64,000 bases of DNA from Melieria omissa. Lineage: Eukaryota; Arthropoda; Insecta; Diptera; Ulidiidae. The notes below the pieces were generated by a model. The model was not told where the DNA came from and did not search any database. It saw only the letters and a list, made by a program, of their open reading frames with translations. Below, in pieces: positions 1 through 10,900 of the stretch; the stretch's first letter is position 1, and every line of letters begins with the position of its first letter. Made by a program: the position numbers and the translations under genes. The stretch covers positions 49,609,993 through 49,673,992 of the forward strand of contig OZ020267.1 of assembly GCA_963971225.1 (NCBI GenBank). The letters are read 5' to 3'.

Positions 1-283
1 TACTTTGTTAATTAATTAAATGTAAAAATTATTTTAAAAAACCACCACACATTACAGGTAGTGTTTGTCTCTGTTCCGTACAGAGCCTATGACCTTTGTA
101 GGTTCAAAACATTTTTTTTTTCGTGTTTGTTAAATGTTTCTTTATTTATTAGAAATTGACAAAAGTTTTCTAACGTTCAAAACATGTGTACATTAATTCC
201 TCCTTTAAAACCTTGTCTCCTAACCTTGAAATCATTTTATAACCAACACAGTGCCTCCCCTACGATCCCTTTATTCAGCCAAG
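1..283. other. AT-rich intergenic DNA, nothing recognised
   Basis: No open frame, repeat pair or RNA signal could be recognised here. Confidence 0.5.
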
Positions 284-296
284 TTAATTCCTATAG

Positions 297-630
297 CCGC
301 AGCCGCCGTGGCTCAGTTGGTTAGTGCGCGGTCCAACGAGTCGCATGCAGAGCGACGCAAGATCGAATACTGCATGTAGTAACACCTAAAAAAAAATAAC
401 GGGAAACTCGTTTTCTCTTTCGGTGGCTGTTCTCTCAGCTGGAAATGGCAAACCTCTGAGAGTAAAAATTGCCTATGAAAAAGCTCCCAACCTGCCGTTC
501 GGAACCGGCATAAAACTGTAGGTCCCTTCCACCCGCGTACAAAATTCACACGCACAACACGGGTGGTTGCGGGAAGCTAGGCCTTAGTCTCGCGTAAGCG
601 GGCTGTCGTGCCAATCAATTATTATTATTA
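297..630 (+). mobile_element. tRNA-derived SINE, copy 1 (full length)
   Basis: The head looks like a tRNA: an A-box-like TGGCTCAGTTGG at 309-320 and a B-box-like GATCGAATAC at 361-370, the internal RNA polymerase III promoter pattern. The body is shared with copies at 30885 and 60011, and the tail is an ATT microsatellite. The insertion is bracketed by a 13-bp direct repeat TTAATTCCTATAG at 284-296 and 631-643, the expected product of target-primed reverse transcription. An 80-codon antisense open frame inside it is not a gene. Confidence 0.88.
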
Positions 631-643
631 TTAATTCCTATAG

Positions 644-1223
644 ATATGACAAATAAGTGTGGTATCAGGTCATGATATTTGATAATCGAGACTTATTTTA
701 ACTTTTTTTAACTTTAATTTAGTGCTTTGAAATTTTAAGTTAATTTATAAGTTTCGAGTTCTTCATCGTTATGATATTGAACACTTAATGCAGGGTGTCC
801 CATCTATTAGTTGCATTTTGAACTAGCGAGTAAATCGACTTTGGCAGCACTTACGTCTATCATTCTTTGACAGATAATTAGTTCAGGATCTATACTAGTC
901 TTGAAACTCCTGTAAAATGAATTGGCAGCACTCATGTCGTCCTGTCAATATCAGGCCCCTTTTTGTCAACATCAGGCCCGGCGGGCAACATCCTTCCCAT
1001 CACGAAAGATACTGCGCAGATAACGCTGTCTGAGAAAGCTTATGGAAAAAAAACAAGCATTTTATGTTTGCATTACCATTTGAGATTCAACTTGTTTGGG
1101 AAAAAAAGTTTTGGGAAGTTTAGTTTGGAAAAAATTGTCACGCTTATTAAATAGCTTCAAAACTGTCTTGTGCAAATATTTCGATTTAATTTTCACATGC
1201 GTTCTCATATCAACAGAGTGTAA
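644..1223. other. Intergenic DNA upstream of Su(fu)
   Basis: No gene was recognised. The words TTGGCAGCACT (841-851) and ATTGGCAGCACT (920-931) occur here, with related copies near 1697 and 1734. They may be promoter-type elements of Su(fu) (inference). Confidence 0.4.
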
Positions 1224-1670
1224 TACTACGTTTACATTAAGCCCAAATACGTGATTTGGGCAAAAATTCTCAAATGCAAAAATTGAGCTAAATTCTCAAA
1301 AAAATTAAGCGAAATCTCGCATTTCGACGAAGCAAATGCGAGAAAACATGACCAATTTCATCGAACGCTTCACAACGAACGAACGCTTTTACTTCTTTTT
1401 GACAGTTCAAAATCACAATAAACGAAAATTATCAAAATGGAAATTTTAAATTGAAATTTTCGTCTGCTTGAAATAGAACATAGAGGCAGCAAAATAGCAA
1501 TAACTTCTTTAGTCAGCAGCCGGAAAAGTGCTGATCTATGAGCAGCGGCAAGAGTACATTAGCATTGAGCATTTGACATTAGCTGCCAAACGAAATGCAA
1601 ATGAGGCAATGTAAACACTTTGAAATTACTCATTTTAAATTACACATTTGGGCTCAATGTAAACGTAGAA
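1224..1670. mobile_element. MITE with CTACGTTTACATT terminal inverted repeats, copy 1 (PIF/Harbinger-like)
   Basis: The ends are inverted copies of TACTACGTTTACATTRAGCC. The left flank is TAA (1221-1223) and the right flank TAG (1671-1673). A second copy at 59517-60316 has a clean TTA duplication. Three-bp TWA target sites are characteristic of PIF/Harbinger transposons, so that class is inferred; there is no transposase. This copy lies about 190 bp upstream of the Su(fu) start codon. Confidence 0.78.
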
Positions 1671-1859
1671 TAGCTTAAGTTGCAGGAGAAAGACTTGGCA
1701 GCACCTTTAAGACTTTTGCAACGCATACATTACTGGCAGCACTCCTTCAAACATAATGTCAAAAATTTTCGTTCTTTTTCTTGTTTCGACTTGTTTACGT
1801 TTTTTAAGAGCTGCGTTTTAAGTATATTTATTTATTTAAAATCTTTTTTTAAGACCGAC

Positions 1860-3260
1860 ATGGCCAACGCGGAATCGCGTGCTTCCCCAAACATTCGTCC
1901 ACAGCCGCCACCTGGATTGAAGGCGCTCATTGAGCACTTGCAAAGCATCTATCCAGACCAACCCAACCCGTTGCAAGTCACAACAGTTATCAAGTACTGG
2001 CTCGGTGGCCAAGACCCGCTCGACTACATCAGCATGTACTCCAATCGTGGCGATCCCGACAAAGGAGTACCGCCTCATTGGCATTACATCAGCTTTGGAC
2101 TCAGTGATTTGCATGGTGACGGTCGCGTACATACACGCGACAATGACGTCGACGAGTTTAACACTCGCTCCGGCATGGGCTTCGAGCTTTCTTTTCGCTT
2201 GCTAAAAACGGAGATGGATCAGCAATCACCCACCAGCAAGCCGCAGAATCCACCTACGTGGCCCGCCAATCTTCTGCAAGCCATCGCTCGCTACTGCTTT
2301 CAGACAGGAAATATTCTGTGCTATGGCGACAACATTCCATGGCGCAAGGGTCTTGATGGTAGCAGCACGACACGCCTGCAAAATATTCTCATTGCGCAAG
2401 ACGGACAACTGAACAGCATTCAGAGCCCATTTGGCTCGGTGGACTTCTGCCAAATAGTGGGAGTGACCGATGAAGAACTGGAACAGGCATCTCGGTGGAA
2501 CGGACGCGGCGTACTCAATTATTTGAGACAGGACCTACAAACAGGCGGCGAATGGTTGGTCACCGATATGAGCCGTGCACTGAGCGTGTTCGAATATTTT
2601 CCTGAAACACTGCTGAATTTACAAGATGACCTCGAAAAGCAGGGTTCCGACTTGGCGGGTGTCAACGCAAACTTTACATTCCGCGAAATGCAGCAGCAAC
2701 ACCCCAGTATTAAGCAAGAAATCGACTCACGCAGTCTAAACGAGCAGTGCATTCTAGAGGAAAACAACCGGCCAGAGGAAGTGCAGGTGAAACGTGAAGA
2801 CACAATTTTCCCGCAATCGATGTCCGTAAGTAACAACTCGTTGCATAAATCATGCCCGCTCACTTACCAGCCGCAAGCGGCTGATTGCATTTCACTGGAC
2901 GGCATCGAGATTACGTTGGCACCATATGCAGCTAAATTTCTACTGCTCGCCATCAAGGACCGCATTCGCCACGGTCGTCACTTCACATTCAAAGCACAAC
3001 ACTTGGCGCTGACATTGGTAGCGGAATCTGTGACAGGGGCAGTTGTTAACAAGGCGGCTCCGTTCGGCGTTGTCGGATACTGGATTCAGGTGTTGATACC
3101 AGAGGACTTGGTGCCACGAATGATGGAAGCTTTCCAAAACGCTCAGTTAGACGGAAAAGGTGAATTAGAACAACGGCTGGAATTTGAATGGCCGGATTGG
3201 AAACTGAAACTGATAATCGATCACCCCAACCCAACAGCTGCTGTCGCCTTGAATGTCTAG
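1860..3260 (+). CDS. Su(fu): Suppressor of fused (Hedgehog pathway inhibitor)
   Basis: One uninterrupted frame of 466 codons plus TAG, starting at the ATG of MANAESRASP. The frame is open further upstream, but that part is low-complexity AT-rich sequence without a conserved start; the chosen ATG gives a length close to Drosophila Su(fu) (468 aa). The N-terminal SUFU domain spans about residues 20-255 (GGQDPLDYISMY and PPHWHYISFGLSDLHGDGRV are recognisable). A charged variable linker covers about 260-340, and the C-terminal lobe about 345-455 (ISLDGIEITLAPYAAKF). In flies the protein binds the Gli-type factor Cubitus interruptus and restrains it in the cytoplasm and nucleus. Arp1 lies downstream on the same strand; a MITE sits just upstream. 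Confidence 0.97.
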   Translation: MANAESRASPNIRPQPPPGLKALIEHLQSIYPDQPNPLQVTTVIKYWLGGQDPLDYISMYSNRGDPDKGVPPHWHYISFGLSDLHGDGRVHTRDNDVDEFNTRSGMGFELSFRLLKTEMDQQSPTSKPQNPPTWPANLLQAIARYCFQTGNILCYGDNIPWRKGLDGSSTTRLQNILIAQDGQLNSIQSPFGSVDFCQIVGVTDEELEQASRWNGRGVLNYLRQDLQTGGEWLVTDMSRALSVFEYFPETLLNLQDDLEKQGSDLAGVNANFTFREMQQQHPSIKQEIDSRSLNEQCILEENNRPEEVQVKREDTIFPQSMSVSNNSLHKSCPLTYQPQAADCISLDGIEITLAPYAAKFLLLAIKDRIRHGRHFTFKAQHLALTLVAESVTGAVVNKAAPFGVVGYWIQVLIPEDLVPRMMEAFQNAQLDGKGELEQRLEFEWPDWKLKLIIDHPNPTAAVALNV

Positions 3261-3420
3261 AGTGCAATTCTACTTGCACTACATATCAAAAAGTTCTTCC
3301 AGCCATATTGCGCATCAAATTCAATTAAGTTGCATATGTATTTTACGTCGATGGTTACATGTAATTTTTATACTTATCTAAGACCATTATTACGAAACTG
3401 ATTATGGATAACGAACCACG

Positions 3421-3426
3421 AATAAA
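3421..3426 (+). terminator. Poly(A) signal AATAAA of Su(fu)
   Basis: Canonical hexamer 160 bp after the Su(fu) stop codon, on the coding strand. Confidence 0.6.
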
Positions 3427-3763
3427 TGCTTTTACTTAAAAACAAATATTAAGTTCCAGCGTTCACCAGAGCTTTTAAATGCCCTACCCAGTACTGTGTA
3501 CTAGGTTTAGTATTTGGAATCCTGTCCAAATTGTGGGTACCCGAATAGTAAGGATTCATATGGCAACACCAAAAGTTGTTAAACAGCTGTTCCCTTAATG
3601 TTGGATGCACTTGCTGTGCAACCTATGAAGTTGCCAAATGCTTTTTATTTATTATTTTATAGAAAATATTCAAATAAACTTTCAGTAATGCATTAATAAA
3701 GCATAACTGAGCAACAAATATGACATGTTTGGCATGCATTTTCCACAAAGCCAACTAACTTAA

Positions 3764-3982
3764 CACTAGAATGCCCGAGGGAGTCATTTTGACTCCATTG
3801 AGGTCTTTTATTTTTTAAATTATTCAAAACACTATACGTACCAGAATTACACTGTAATTTAATTTCAACAGCAAAAGCCACTGACAATAACTGTACAGTA
3901 GTTATGAATTCAAACAAGGCAATTATTAACACTAGAATGCCCGAAAATCTGACATACCTAAAATGCCTCGGGCATTCTAGTG
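3764..3982. mobile_element. TTAA-flanked piggyBac-like MITE with a nested terminal copy
   Basis: Ends are CACTAGAATGCCCGAGG and its inverse, flanked by TTAA at 3760-3763 and 3983-3986. A further TTAA plus CACTAGAATGCCCG begins at 3926/3930, so the last 53 bp form a second, smaller inverted-repeat unit sharing the right end. TTAA target sites are the hallmark of piggyBac transposons; class is inferred since no transposase is present. It lies 225 bp upstream of the Arp1 start codon. Confidence 0.8.
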
Positions 3983-4207
3983 TTAAGCCTTCCGCTTGCA
4001 AGCCTTGTTGAAATCAACTTTTCCGAGAACTGCAAAATATATTTGAGAAATGTATAATGTGTCCCCAGTCAATTGCTACTTACAATAGTCTGGCAACACT
4101 TGCAACCAGACAGTTGAAAACGGAGAGCGGAATAAAGATTGGATTTGCGAAGAACATTTCCTGACAAGCGGCCCACAGTGTTTTTTAATTAAGATAAATA
4201 GGCGAAA

Positions 4208-6617
4208 ATGGAACCTTTGGTCGTCAATCAGCCCGTGGTCATTGATAATGTGAGTACAACAAAAAGATAACGCCAGCTCCTCCGGTTGGCGATGTTCGTA
4301 AGTGGGTGTGTGGCAAAGTGACATCACCCTCACCTGCCGCTGCACTCACCCTTCATCCGTAACAGTCAGTCAACGTATTCCACCTAGCGTCCCGCGTCGC
4401 CCACCGCAACTGAAGCGGTGTTCTCCCAAAATCGCTGACTGCCAAACACAGTCAGCGATGACTAAACTCCGTACTGCGTGAATCTACCTCTGTCACTGTA
4501 TTGTGCCACAGATTCTAGTTTTGCCTATTGGACTCTTTAACTTATAATTGGCTTTACGAATTTGGTTTGTCGAGTGCCCGGCAGCCCATGGCTTGCAAAA
4601 GCGCTAATCTTAAAAGACGGCCATATGGAGTTCTCACAATTTTTATTTACACAGACCAATCGCAATACACGTTGCCAGCACTTTACCGTTTATACTTAAT
4701 GCAGGATGTAGGGTCGTGATGCCCACCAATGCGTACGCCCTCGTCGAGCTGCAGATTTCGGCCATAATTGATTGGGTACACAACGGGCTTCGGTTCACGC
4801 ACCCATGTAACCGGTAGGCTTAGCAACATAGTGTTGGGGTCTATTGCTCGGCTGCCGCATTTGCCAAAGTGCTTCTTAAATGAGTTTGGTCTAGGCAGCT
4901 TCGAGTACGGATCGCGATAATAGTCCCGAAAGTCTTGGCAATCCATGTAGAATGTGTCGATTGCGTCTAATTTGCTGTAGTCCACAATGGAGAGTCCAAT
5001 TTTGGGTGCAAACCCCATGATCGTTTTTCGCTGGTTCTTTGAGCTTTTTGACACAGTCATCATGTCCACTTCGGGCGGTATAATGGTCCTCATTTTGGCT
5101 GATGATTTGTTGACCGAAATAATATAGGGAAGCGGGATCCCTCAAAAACAAACGTATATTGAATTTGAACTAAATTCTGAATGTCGAGACGAATGACTTT
5201 TATTTCACAGGGTTCTGGGGTGATTAAGGCTGGGTTTGCTGGAGAGCACATTCCAAAGTGCAGATTCCCCAACTAGTGAGTGTTAGTGATGCGCGTTGGC
5301 GTAGCTGTTACTAATTTATTCTCAATCCCACAGTATTGGGCGGCCGAAGCATGTGCGCGTGATGGCCGGTGCACTGGAAGGAGACATCTTCGTGGGCCCC
5401 AAGGCGGAGGAGCACCGTGGTCTGCTGAGCATTCGCTACCCCATGGAGCATGGCATTGTGACCGACTGGAATGACATGGAACGTATTTGGAGCTACATAT
5501 ATAGCAAAGTATGTCCCTTAACATTGGTCGCGTACCAAAAAATAGCCTCATGACGCTTGGTTTATTGCATAGGAACAACTGGCAACATTCACCGAGGATC
5601 ATCCTGTTTTACTAACAGAAGCACCCCTCAATCCGAGACGAAATCGCGAAAAGGCAGCTGAATTCTTTTTTGAAGGCATTAATGTGCCCGCTCTGTTCGT
5701 GTCCATGCAAGCTGTCTTGAGTCTGTAGGTTTGCCATTGTGCCTTGACATTTTTAAGTGTAATTTTCAATTGCCTTTTACTCGTCAGCTACGCTACAGGC
5801 CGTGTTACTGGCGTTGTGCTGGACGCGGGTGATGGCGTTACGCATGCGGTTCCTATCTACGAGGGATTTGCCATGCCTCATAGTATTATGCGCGTTGATA
5901 TCGCGGGCCGCGACGTCACACGCTACCTTAAAACACTCATACGCAAAGAAGGTTTCAACTTCCGATCGACCGCAGAGTTCGAGATTGTGCGTTCAATCAA
6001 AGAGAAAGTCTGCTACCTGGCGACTAACCCGCAGAAAGAAGAAACTGGCGAGACTGAAAAATTTGCGTACACTCTACCCGATGGAAAAACGCTGGAGGTG
6101 GGAATCATCGAACTAATTCATATGATAATTTTAACAATTGTAATTTGTGTTTACGTTTATGCTGCTGCAGATTGGTCAAGCTCGCTTTAGAGCGCCTGAG
6201 GTATTGTTCCGGCCAGACTTATTAGGTGAAGAGTGCGAGGGCATTCACGATGTACTAATGTACGCAATTGAAAAATCGGATATGGATCTCAGAAAAATGC
6301 TTTATCAAAACATCGTTCTGTCCGGTGGCTCAACGCTCTTCAAAGGCTTCGGTGATCGATTGCTGTCGGAGCTACGAAAGCACTCGGCCAAGGACCTTAA
6401 AATCAGAGTAAATGCTCAATAGTTTTAAATTGTCCAGCTATTTGAAGGTAATCATTTTGCTGTGTACTTTCAGATAGCCGCACCACAGGAGCGTCTCTAC
6501 TCCACATGGATGGGCGGTTCGATATTGGCGTCACTTGATACTTTTAAGAAAATGTGGATATCGAAAAGAGAATACGAAGAGGAGGGTCAACGTGCCGTAC
6601 ATAGAAAGACTTTTTAG
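4208..6617 (+). CDS. Arp1: Arp1 / alpha-centractin (dynactin filament actin-related protein)
   Basis: Seven exons: 4208-4249, 5211-5275, 5334-5508, 5573-5724, 5788-6097, 6171-6407 and 6474-6617. All introns fit GT-AG and the phases join to give 374 aa (Drosophila Arp87C is about this length). The first exon encodes [14 protein letters not shown], followed by the actin-fold phosphate loop [11 protein letters not shown]. Later landmarks are [34 protein letters not shown], the second phosphate loop [12 protein letters not shown], and the C-terminal VHRKTF. Arp1 forms the short filament of dynactin that couples dynein to cargo. The intron 5 donor (GTGGGA at 6098) is weak but the frame across it is exact. 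Intron 1 contains an antisense gene. A TTAA MITE lies immediately upstream. Confidence 0.97.
4683..5093 (-). CDS. Unrecognised 136-aa protein nested in Arp1 intron 1
   Basis: Complete single-exon frame (ATG at 5093-5091, stop at 4685-4683) with a good fly start context (CAAAATG). It lies wholly inside the 961-bp first intron of Arp1 on the opposite strand. The product is basic and rich in Tyr and Pro, with a compact motif set around [20 protein letters not shown] and [20 protein letters not shown]. It has no signal peptide or membrane segment. I do not recognise the family. Small, intronless, intron-nested antisense genes in flies are often testis-expressed, which is only a hypothesis here. 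Balanced codon use and few low-complexity stretches argue that it is real. Confidence 0.7.
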   Translation of the reverse strand: MRTIIPPEVDMMTVSKSSKNQRKTIMGFAPKIGLSIVDYSKLDAIDTFYMDCQDFRDYYRDPYSKLPRPNSFKKHFGKCGSRAIDPNTMLLSLPVTWVREPKPVVYPINYGRNLQLDEGVRIGGHHDPTSCIKYKR

Positions 6618-7956
6618 AGAATTAATTAAATTGATTACTTATGAGTTGATATCGGCAGTGGAACATTGCAAAACATTAATATCAAAATATTTTCCTCATG
6701 CTCTATGTCTGCATTGTTAAGAACAAAAGAAATGCAAAAAAAGAAAGCAAATTGTATATGGTAAAAAAGCAAAGCTGCTAAATTTTCAAATAGAAGCTAT
6801 CGCTTTCGTGCAAAATTAAACGACTCGCAAAGTATTTAGAACGCTTTAGTGTAAAGTATATAATTCAAAGTGCTTAGTTAAAAGACAACTAAAAGCGTGG
6901 AATTATGAAAATTACGATGTAGATGTGAACAAAACAGGAATATTACGGCAGCGAGAGTGGAATCACACAAACAGTTGAGCCACGTTTGTTGTGGGGCCCG
7001 AAAATACTCAAATGGAGCCGAGCTCTGCACATTGCACAAAAGCCAAGTACTTGAGCAGGTTAACAATTATCATTAATTTTCGTAAACTGTTTTGTGTACT
7101 TCAGTTGTATCTTTGTAGTAGCGCATTTTAATTAAATATTTTTTTAAGGACAAAAATTCTAATAAATAAAAACTACTTATTGCTATAAGCAGGCAATTGC
7201 TTTTGTTCACGCATGCGCATTGACTGGTGCAGATATTGCAATTACGTGCTCATCTCCATTTAGTTATTCGACTTATGTAGAATTCACTTAGAATATTTTC
7301 GACTAGTTTATATCGGCTATAAGCCACCTATATCGTAGGCATCTGCGCTGCTTTTCGATTCTTAATGTTCATACAAACTCACAATTGGCAAATTGTGAGC
7401 GCGCTCTCAGCAGATTTAAGCAACTGACACTGGCTGTTACTTCTTTCTAGCCTCGCGTGCAACCTACAAAGCAGTTGAGGGGAAAATCAATGAAATCTAA
7501 CTGAGAGTCTCAACCGAAAGAAGTCAACGCGCTGCTCATGCATATGAGTCACGCCAGTGAATTGGAGTGAGAATCGGTAGATTCGGGTCTCCCCGGCTGA
7601 GTCGCAGACCGGCTGGCTGTGGCTGTAGCGGTTGCACAGCACTGACTTTCGCTTAGTGTGCGTCAAGTTGTTTATTCGGACAGTTGTATACGGTTGAACA
7701 GCCGTTGCTATAGCGAAATCACGACTTCGATTGCAAAGGCGAGCCACTAGACAGCAACGAGCATCGAGCATTGTAACTGAACACTTGGATAGCGACCAGT
7801 GCAGTACGAGATGCACCAGTGCAGAACGGCTTTTGGCCTTCAGTAGATATTTCCTGAACGAAAACAATAGACAACGGCACCCAATCGGATATAGACTTCT
7901 ATAGTAAGGAAGTACCGAGCCGAAGTGAAGGCGTGCCTGTCCCTGTCCACCACAAA
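6618..7956 (+). other. Intergenic DNA and 5' leader of the ninjurin-type gene
   Basis: No coding sequence was recognised. The last ~450 bp before the ATG at 7957 are more GC-rich than the flank and probably include the promoter and 5' untranslated leader of the ninjurin-family gene. An AATAAATAAA run at 7161-7170 may serve the Arp1 transcript. Confidence 0.4.
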
Positions 7957-10900
7957 ATGGCGCAAATTGTGGCAAGCGTCAACAACATGATAGGCAACGA
8001 TTCCGAGGTGAGTCGACACAATGTGTATGAGTAGACACTCGCACAGCTCGCTTCATATGCGAACTTGAAGACATTCCTCAAACGCGAGATCAGCTCTTAC
8101 GTGGTCCATGCATTATTAATGATTTCGCTTTTAATACCGATGGCTTTTATTCTGTCGAGCTGAACGATTTGCTTTGTGTGCACGCACATATGTATGTACT
8201 CGTATGCTTTTACATAAATACATATACGTTCGTTAATACGTTTGGGCGCGTATACAAAGAAGAACGCTCGTAAATGCAGTACTAATAATGAACTTGAAAG
8301 CGTTTTGGCAAGCTGAAAGTCAAATATCATTAGTACACGGCAGATTCACTGGTGACTAGTAGTAAGCACAACTAATACCACAGATGCAAATGACAATATG
8401 ACGCAATAAATTTCCAACATGTATGTATGTACATACGTATGTGTAGAATTCAGGAGTCCATGCACCTGTTTGCGCAGGTTGTTTACAGAGGAGAAATGCC
8501 ATTGAAAAGTGTGTGCCTGCCACCTTTACATGCTTTGTCATTTTATCGATTTTGAAATTACTCATGTACGGACAGGATGGCCCGGAAGCTAAATAAGGAC
8601 AATTATATACTCAAACCTTTGGGAATGAATGTCACCAAGTACGTTCTCTGATTTGCAGGTGGTAAGGCCTACACAACATTAAAACTTTACAACTGTATGA
8701 GTAACATTTGTTATATTTTAAATGGAGTGAAAGGGAACGGTTGAGTTAGCGACAGCCGCGAGTGGTACAACATTAGATTCTCTGGATCAATTGATATATA
8801 TATATAATCGTGAAAAGTTGAATTGACTTCTTAAGCTGAGTGAAATGATTACCATTGGAAATGACTGGCAAAGCTCGAAAAATAGCTGGACGGTTAGTAA
8901 TGCACTTTAATAAGTACAAATTTCGAAATGGCGTGCACTTCGTGTCATAGAAAATAGTCAATTCATACATATATGTGCATGCTTGCTTCGCATAATGGCA
9001 TAAAAAACAATTGCAAAATAAAAAACGAAAGAAAACAAAGCAAGACAACATCGCTGACTCCACTTTCGATTTGATTTTTGCAACAATGCTCTCAGTATTT
9101 ATTCACTTGCCTTTGTGTTGCGCATTGTACATACGTATGTAATGTAAAAATATATATGTATATATATATGTAATATACATACATATGTTTGTACATACAG
9201 CAACAGACAAGCCCGAATTTTCATTTTTATATGCAGCGTGTCAGTTGTAATTCAACGTTCAAATTGAAATTGAAATACAAAAACTGCACGACAAACCGAC
9301 GCGAGCAATGCACACACGCCAGCGGCGCTATACGAGCGCTTGAATTCATATGTGTGTGTGTGTGAGGGTTTGCAATGCCACAAAATGGATGTTTCCTCAA
9401 TGCCGCACAGACCCATTCAAGCCAAATAGCCAAATACGAGTACATACACTTAAAAAATGCATTAATTCAACTCTTGTGAAACATTTCTTTGGGTTCTGAA
9501 ATACAAATGCAAGGTCACATTTAGCGATAACAACAATCAATTTAGTTCACAAGCATTTCAGATGACGACCTTGTAAAGTACATACAATTTAAACACAACA
9601 ATTCACGCACTTTTATGTACACGAACAAATCTGGTTCCATATGTGTCACATCTCTTGCAGAGCTTTGGAAGGTTGTCAAGAATGGAGAAGCCCAGATATG
9701 CCGACCGTACTACGTGTATGGAGGACACCTGTTTCAATGGTTCTGTGCTTTTATTTTACTAACAATTGCCCCATATCTTTCAACCTGCCCCATATCTGTT
9801 TGTTACAAACATTTTGGGTGGCAAATATGGTTTCAATAATATTGGACTCAAAAAATGTGTTCGGAACCCGTCACCCAAATATATTCCTATGGTCGCCACT
9901 GCATACAGCATACATGAAAATAAGGTAATGTCCGACCGAAAAATCGTCTTCGGTTTCGGTATTCGGCCAATTTTAAATCTTCGGCTACAGCAAGAAATAG
10001 CCGGATACTTTAGCCGCAAGTTCTCGCCCTGTAATGCAATTTGCTCCGTTTCGAAGTATTTTATGAAATATTGGATTTTATCTATATTTCGGACCCAAGA
10101 TTGCGATCAATAAATATTATATCTGATTTTTTGTTTGAAATTTTTTGTTTTTGTTAGAAACGGAACTCTAAGACTGTTTATGGTTTTTATCAAAATATAT
10201 ATGTACCTAAGTATGTATATTCTTTTATTAATTCTTAAGTGGAACAAAGAAATAAATCGAGAAAAAACGGCTATATTTGATTCGTTTTTTCTTAAAAGAA
10301 TTTTTTTAGTATGCGGCTTAGGCCTAATGTTTGAATTATGCCGACTATTCTACTTTGGTTTCGGCCAAAAATCCATCTTCGATCGGACACTAGTATTCAG
10401 GACTCAGAATATGTTCTAAATTAAAACATAGTTCTAAATTACCCTTTCCCCATTTGTCCTTAGGCTTTTAGGAGTTCCTAAACTTGGTATCTGGTCTTAC
10501 CTAAGTTCCTAAAAAAGTTACCAGAGTCGACATTTCGGTATACCTAAGCTTAGTGTCATTGAGTCAAAGCTAGTTATTCATATCCATATACATTCATCCA
10601 TCGCAGGATCTTGCGTCTGCGACCACAATTTTTACAAGCGACTGAACAAAACAAATAAGTTTTAAGAAAATCCTCCTTTGGTGTGAAAAAACGGCCTTGA
10701 ACGGATTTCATTGCTGCAATCGACGAACGGACGGAGGAAAGTCGTCGGCCGATAACTTTAGTTCCAAATTTGAACTACTAAAACAACAAAATGTTCAGCT
10801 ATTTCTTTCAATCTTTCAATAAGGCCTGAGTAAAACTGGCTTCCTGTTTTCCAATGGAAAACTATAATTATAACATATGTAAGTATGCTACTTGACAAAA

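Noticed and set aside
297..372. Functional tRNA gene
   Set aside because: Only the A and B boxes are kept; the stems do not form a cloverleaf and the body and target duplication mark it as a SINE.
313..555. 80-codon antisense open frame near the left edge
   Set aside because: It lies within a SINE copy and recurs in copy 3 at 60 kb with the same frame; it is repeat sequence, not a gene.
1680..1859. N-terminal extension of Su(fu)
   Set aside because: The frame is open but starts at TTG and is low-complexity AT-rich sequence; the conserved length begins at the ATG at 1860.
5273..5602. 109-codon minus-strand frame across Arp1 exon 3
   Set aside because: Antisense shadow of a conserved exon, running across Arp1 splice sites.
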